Positions 60,901 through 64,000 of a stretch of DNA of 64,000 bases are shown piece after piece. A program made the translations under genes and the position numbers. Each line of letters begins with the position of its first letter. Positions within the stretch are counted from its first letter, which is position 1. The DNA comes from Antitrichia curtipendula (lineage: Eukaryota; Streptophyta; Bryopsida; Hypnales; Leucodontaceae). The stretch covers positions 37,634,001 to 37,698,000 of the forward strand of contig OX579635.1 in the NCBI GenBank assembly GCA_951230915.1, read 5' to 3'. Under the pieces are notes generated by a model. It saw only the letters and a program-made list of their open reading frames with translations. It had not been told where the DNA came from and did no database searches.

Positions 60901-63423
60901 GAATTCGGTGAATTCGACTGAAGTTCTCTCTAGAATCTGTTTCATTCTAACACAAGCTTTGAGAGAGAAGGCAGTACCCTAGAGAAGTTGACAGAACTTA
61001 GTGAATTCGACTGAAGTTCTGGGTCGGCTCTGTTTCGTTCCAACTGTTGAAAGAGGGCGGGCAGTCTACTAGAGAGAAGCTTTCAAAGAATCCAGTGAAT
61101 TCGAATGAAGTTCACGTTCGGCCCAATTTCATTCACAACTTTGAAGGAGGATAGGTAGTAACCTCGATAGAACTGGACAAAGTTCAGTGAATTTAACTGA
61201 GGTTGGCGCTCGGCCCTGTTTCGTCTCAGCACAGCTTGAAACGAGCGTTGCAGGTGATACCCTCGAGCGAAGTCTGTAAGAGTTCCGCTGATCGGATTCA
61301 AGCGCAACCCTCTGTCAGTGACTGGTAATATAGACAGTAGACCTCCACCTTTGTGAACAGTAGAATATCGACTATGGAATTCGCTCACGAAAGTTTTTGT
61401 TCGGGAATTGGCAACCAGGTCTCCGAATCCGACGCCCTGCGTATCTCCATCCAGGACTTTCTGAACACGTCTATTGACCCTTACATCTCTTCCCCGTCCC
61501 TGCTTCCCCCGGGCGCTTCCGCCTCTTCTCTCAACATAGACAGCGGAGGTCTGTCCACCTCTTCGTCCACCATGGCCGCACTAGCTCACCAAACCTCGGC
61601 CATTCTCACAGACATCACCAGCCAGGCTTCCATGGGGGAAGACGAAGCGCTGGAAGGCTTCGGCAACATCTTGCGGCGGGAGGAGCCCTACTCCTCTTGG
61701 ACGATGTCGAGCTCCCATTACGTCAGTCCGGAACTACCCAACATCCAGGCGAGCTTCGAAGGCTACCAAGACCTCAGTTTCAATTACGAGCCTTTCGAGG
61801 GAGGGGTGAATATACAATCCCAACCGAGTACGGCAACGGATTGGGCGTCCTCCAGGAAAGGGAAAGAAATTCTAGTCGAAGAGGCGGATCTTGTTTTAGC
61901 GACGGGGAAAGAGATAGCCCCGTCACCGATCTCGAATTTGTTGCACCAGGAGCTTTTAGAAAAATTAAGGTCGCCATCAGGGGTACTACCTGGTAGTCCG
62001 AAAACGTTGTCGCCGGGTTACGGAAGTATGAGACCCGTGGTGGGGAAAATGCCACCAGGGCACATTTCAAGTTCGCCATTTCGACCGCATAGTAGAAACC
62101 TGCAGTTTCCGAGAGTCGGCATCAAGAAGAAGAGGAGGTCGCTGATTTACAAGTGGGCCACTAGCTTGGCGCCCAGGATTAAGAGGAATAGAGAGGAGAT
62201 GTTAGGAGCGGGTGGTAGTAGCTTTGATGGATTGAGTCCTGGTACTGATGTGTTTGATCCGAGGAGTCCCAATAGTGTGGCCCATGATCAGCAAGCAGCT
62301 GTGGCCCACAAGCTTGCAGAGCGGAACCGGCGCATGAAGTTCAGTCATAAATTGCAGACATTGATCTCCATCGTCCCCATGGTCAACAAGGTATGTGTGA
62401 CGGCACTCACCCCAGACGTTTTTTAGGCAATTTTGCAGGGATTACATTTGAAACTGCCTTCGATGGCGTAGATCCTTGTCAGGGATTCAATTGGTTGTTC
62501 TCTAGCATTCAAGTTTTCGAGCACTACAATTTTCCAGGGATTCAAGTTTTCTAGCATACCTTTGGGAATTTTCCACTCGTGCTGGATCTCCATGTAGAAG
62601 TTGCCTTCCTTTTTCCGCTCTCAAAATGTCAGGTCTGTTACTCTTTTTATCTTCGGTAGTAGAAAATCCACCTTCTAGAAAACTTAGCCTGGTTATAATG
62701 GGCAGAGTATACTTTAGAAACTGCGTAAATGGCATTCCAACTGCCAAGGGTTAACACAGCTAAGTTTGATACAACACCCTTTCAGAGTGCTTGACCGTAT
62801 AGTTATGATTTCATAAAATGTTCCAAAGTCGGACCGATCAGTTGGTTTCTAGACAGAACTCGATTTTGAGTACGGGCACGTCGAATTCGATATTAACCTT
62901 GTGCTTATGTTGTGGACGAATTCAGAAGAAAGACAAGGTGTCGGTCCTGACCAGCACAATCGACTACATCCGGCAACTGAATTTACGAATCTCAACCCTA
63001 AAGAAGGTGGATGAGGAAGCAAAGGTCCCAGCAACCTCAAGACTGGAAGGCGAAGGGGCGTCTGCAACCATGGATAGGGAGGAGGAGTTGTCAATGTTCA
63101 GTGAATCGGACCGTCCTTCCTCTTCTTCTCCAATTGGGGGAGCGCCTGCAGTGGTGGTGGAGGGAGCACCGGGAGATGACACGTGGGTGATCAAAGTGGA
63201 GGCTAATAACCGATCCCGGTCGTTAATTCAGTTGTTGAATGTCTTACTGGAGCTCGAGCTTGGGGTTGTCACGGTGGATTATGGGAGTTTGAATGGACGG
63301 TTTCATGCTAATATCTGCGTTAAGGTATGCTTACGGTACTTGCTTTGAAATTAGTGATTGCAAGAAAAGTTCATTGTAGTGTTGTTTTGTAACCGTTTGA
63401 TTTGATGGCAGGATTCATTATGA
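57994..63423 (+). CDS. bHLH transcription factor with MYC_N and ACT-like domains (TT8/GL3, subgroup IIIf-like)
   Basis: Phase-consistent exons: 57994-58121, 58388-58498, 58662-58758, 58924-58938 (15 nt), 59258-59332, a large exon ending 62390, 62926-63324 and 63412-63423. The first five encode a bHLH-MYC_N domain: WTYAVIWKIGPD, then QCQFTPARPGYAY, then LAEVGIQTLVCFPG and VELACTAL, matching the usual ...LPGRAY...LLAKSAGIQTVVCFP...LELGTTEL. The large exon carries an acidic Ser-rich region and the basic helix HKLAERNRRMKFSHKL, with the H-E-R contacts for E/G-box DNA. The next exon completes the HLH (KDKVSVLTSTIDYIRQL) and an ACT-like fold (DDTWVIKVEANNRSR). The join between 59332 and the large exon is unresolved: 59773-59868 may be one more exon, with re-entry at 61419, or transcription may also begin at Met61374. 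It probably acts in the nucleus with MYB partners on secondary metabolism (family knowledge). Confidence 0.75.
60504..60548. repeat. Direct repeat, two 22-bp units
   Basis: GTAACTAAGGTCCAAACTAT occurs twice in immediate succession in the long intron, or inter-exon region, of the bHLH gene. Confidence 0.85.
60725..61260. repeat. ~93-bp minisatellite, six units, before the large bHLH exon
   Basis: The anchor motif GTGAATTCGACTGAAGTTC recurs at about 60730, 60812, 60908, 61001, 61094 and 61187. Each is followed by CTGTTTCRTTC, then GTTGAAAGAGGGCAGGTAGT, then CTAGAG. Spacing is 82-96, mostly 93. Because 93 is divisible by three, minus-strand frames stay open across units; they are a by-product and show no known domain. 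The array ends about 110 bp before Met61374. Confidence 0.85.
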
Positions 63424-63538
63424 TTTTAACCTTGTAACTTGTGCTTAGTTCAGTGTTTCTGATAGCTTCAGTTGTAATGAATGAATGTGATTAAGTTAGC
63501 CTGCTGTAACTCAGAACTCATATCTTCTACATAAGTTC

Positions 63539-63790
63539 GTGGCATTGATGTTGATGATACACGCAAGTTAAGGTAGCCTGCTGTAAAATGGACGTAAACT
63601 TTTGTGTACCTTGGGGTACATTCTAGAACCAAAAAATTTACCTTCGGTACAAACCTTCAGATTCGTAGGAGGGCAAGTTAACGTATGCACTGAAGTTAAA
63701 TTTATTGGCTCTCGAATGAACGCCAAGGTATACAAAAGGTTTATGTAAATTTTTCTCCAGGCTACCTTAATCTGACAAAGTCAATGCCAC
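63539..63790. mobile_element. 252-bp foldback element
   Basis: The left arm runs GTGGCATTGATGTTG through TTAAGGTAGCCTG to TTTTGTGTACCTTGG. The right arm is its imperfect complement, running CCAAGGTATACAAAA through CAGGCTACCTTAA to GTCAATGCCAC. Arms are about 75-90 bases. It sits directly 3' of the bHLH gene, so it may be part of its transcript end or lie beyond it. Confidence 0.65.
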
Positions 63791-64000
63791 TATCTAGAGT
63801 GATATTAAGGAATGACACAGATCATTGAGTTCCTGTCGTGAACGTTACGGTGTCTTCAAATCCTGGCGGGTGTAGCAGATTGATTGTTTGCAGTATCATA
63901 TAGATCCCATTTTATCACTTAAAATTGATTTCGTCCATAATTTAATGGTATGTCCTAGATGTTGAAAGTTGCAAGTGCTAAAACGTCATGGTTTGGCGTG
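63791..64000. other. Sequence downstream of the bHLH gene
   Basis: No feature recognised up to the right edge of the window. Confidence 0.4.

Noticed and set aside
1..64000. tRNA or rRNA genes, and LTR retrotransposons with paired LTRs
   Set aside because: I looked for tRNA B-box-like and rRNA core sequences and for long direct terminal repeats and found none I could support.

Overview
The window is nuclear DNA of a land plant. It has spliceosomal GT-AG introns, plastid-targeted enzymes, a plant GDSL lipase, a bHLH regulator of the flavonoid/TT8 type and plant-style foldback transposons. The diterpene synthase carries both the class II (DxDD) and class I (DDxxD) active sites in one polypeptide. 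That architecture is typical of mosses, liverworts and lycophytes rather than of the split CPS + KS pair in flowering plants. My best guess is a bryophyte, possibly a liverwort; this is inference only.

Layout: 1-4.1 kb is AT-rich transposon debris. 4.1-7.5 kb is non-repetitive or foldback-bearing DNA with no gene I recognise. 7.6-25.4 kb is a gene block holding a bifunctional copalyl diphosphate/kaurene-type diterpene synthase (+), a GDSL esterase/lipase (-, tail-to-tail with it) and a plastid-type tyrosine/tryptophan permease (+, head-to-head with the lipase). 25.4-56 kb is a gene-poor, very AT-rich block dominated by non-autonomous DNA transposons, with one decayed Tc1-type transposase. 56.5-63.4 kb is more GC-rich and holds a bHLH transcription factor split into many exons. 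All exon structures were derived by hand: splice phases were tracked, and for the lipase, permease and synthase the exons join without a frame break.

The most striking feature is a large family of elements that end in CCCCTAAAGG(ACC) inverted repeats and sit between TTAA tetranucleotides. Full copies are about 0.82-0.98 kb, and there is one 77-bp miniature. At least 13 complete or partial copies lie in this window. Several are nested. Two insertions can be compared with an uninterrupted paralogous site inside the same window, and both comparisons show duplication of TTAA. TTAA target choice with CCC-starting ends is the hallmark of the piggyBac superfamily, which to my knowledge is poorly documented in land plants. 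No transposase for it is present here. Related TTAACCCTAAAGGACC-starting repeats also fill two introns of the lipase gene.

Functionally, the synthase makes a gibberellin-type or specialised diterpene skeleton in the plastid, and the permease probably moves aromatic amino acids across a plastid membrane. The lipase is secreted, and the bHLH would bind E/G-boxes, probably with MYB partners. I see no evidence that these four form a co-regulated cluster beyond their proximity.
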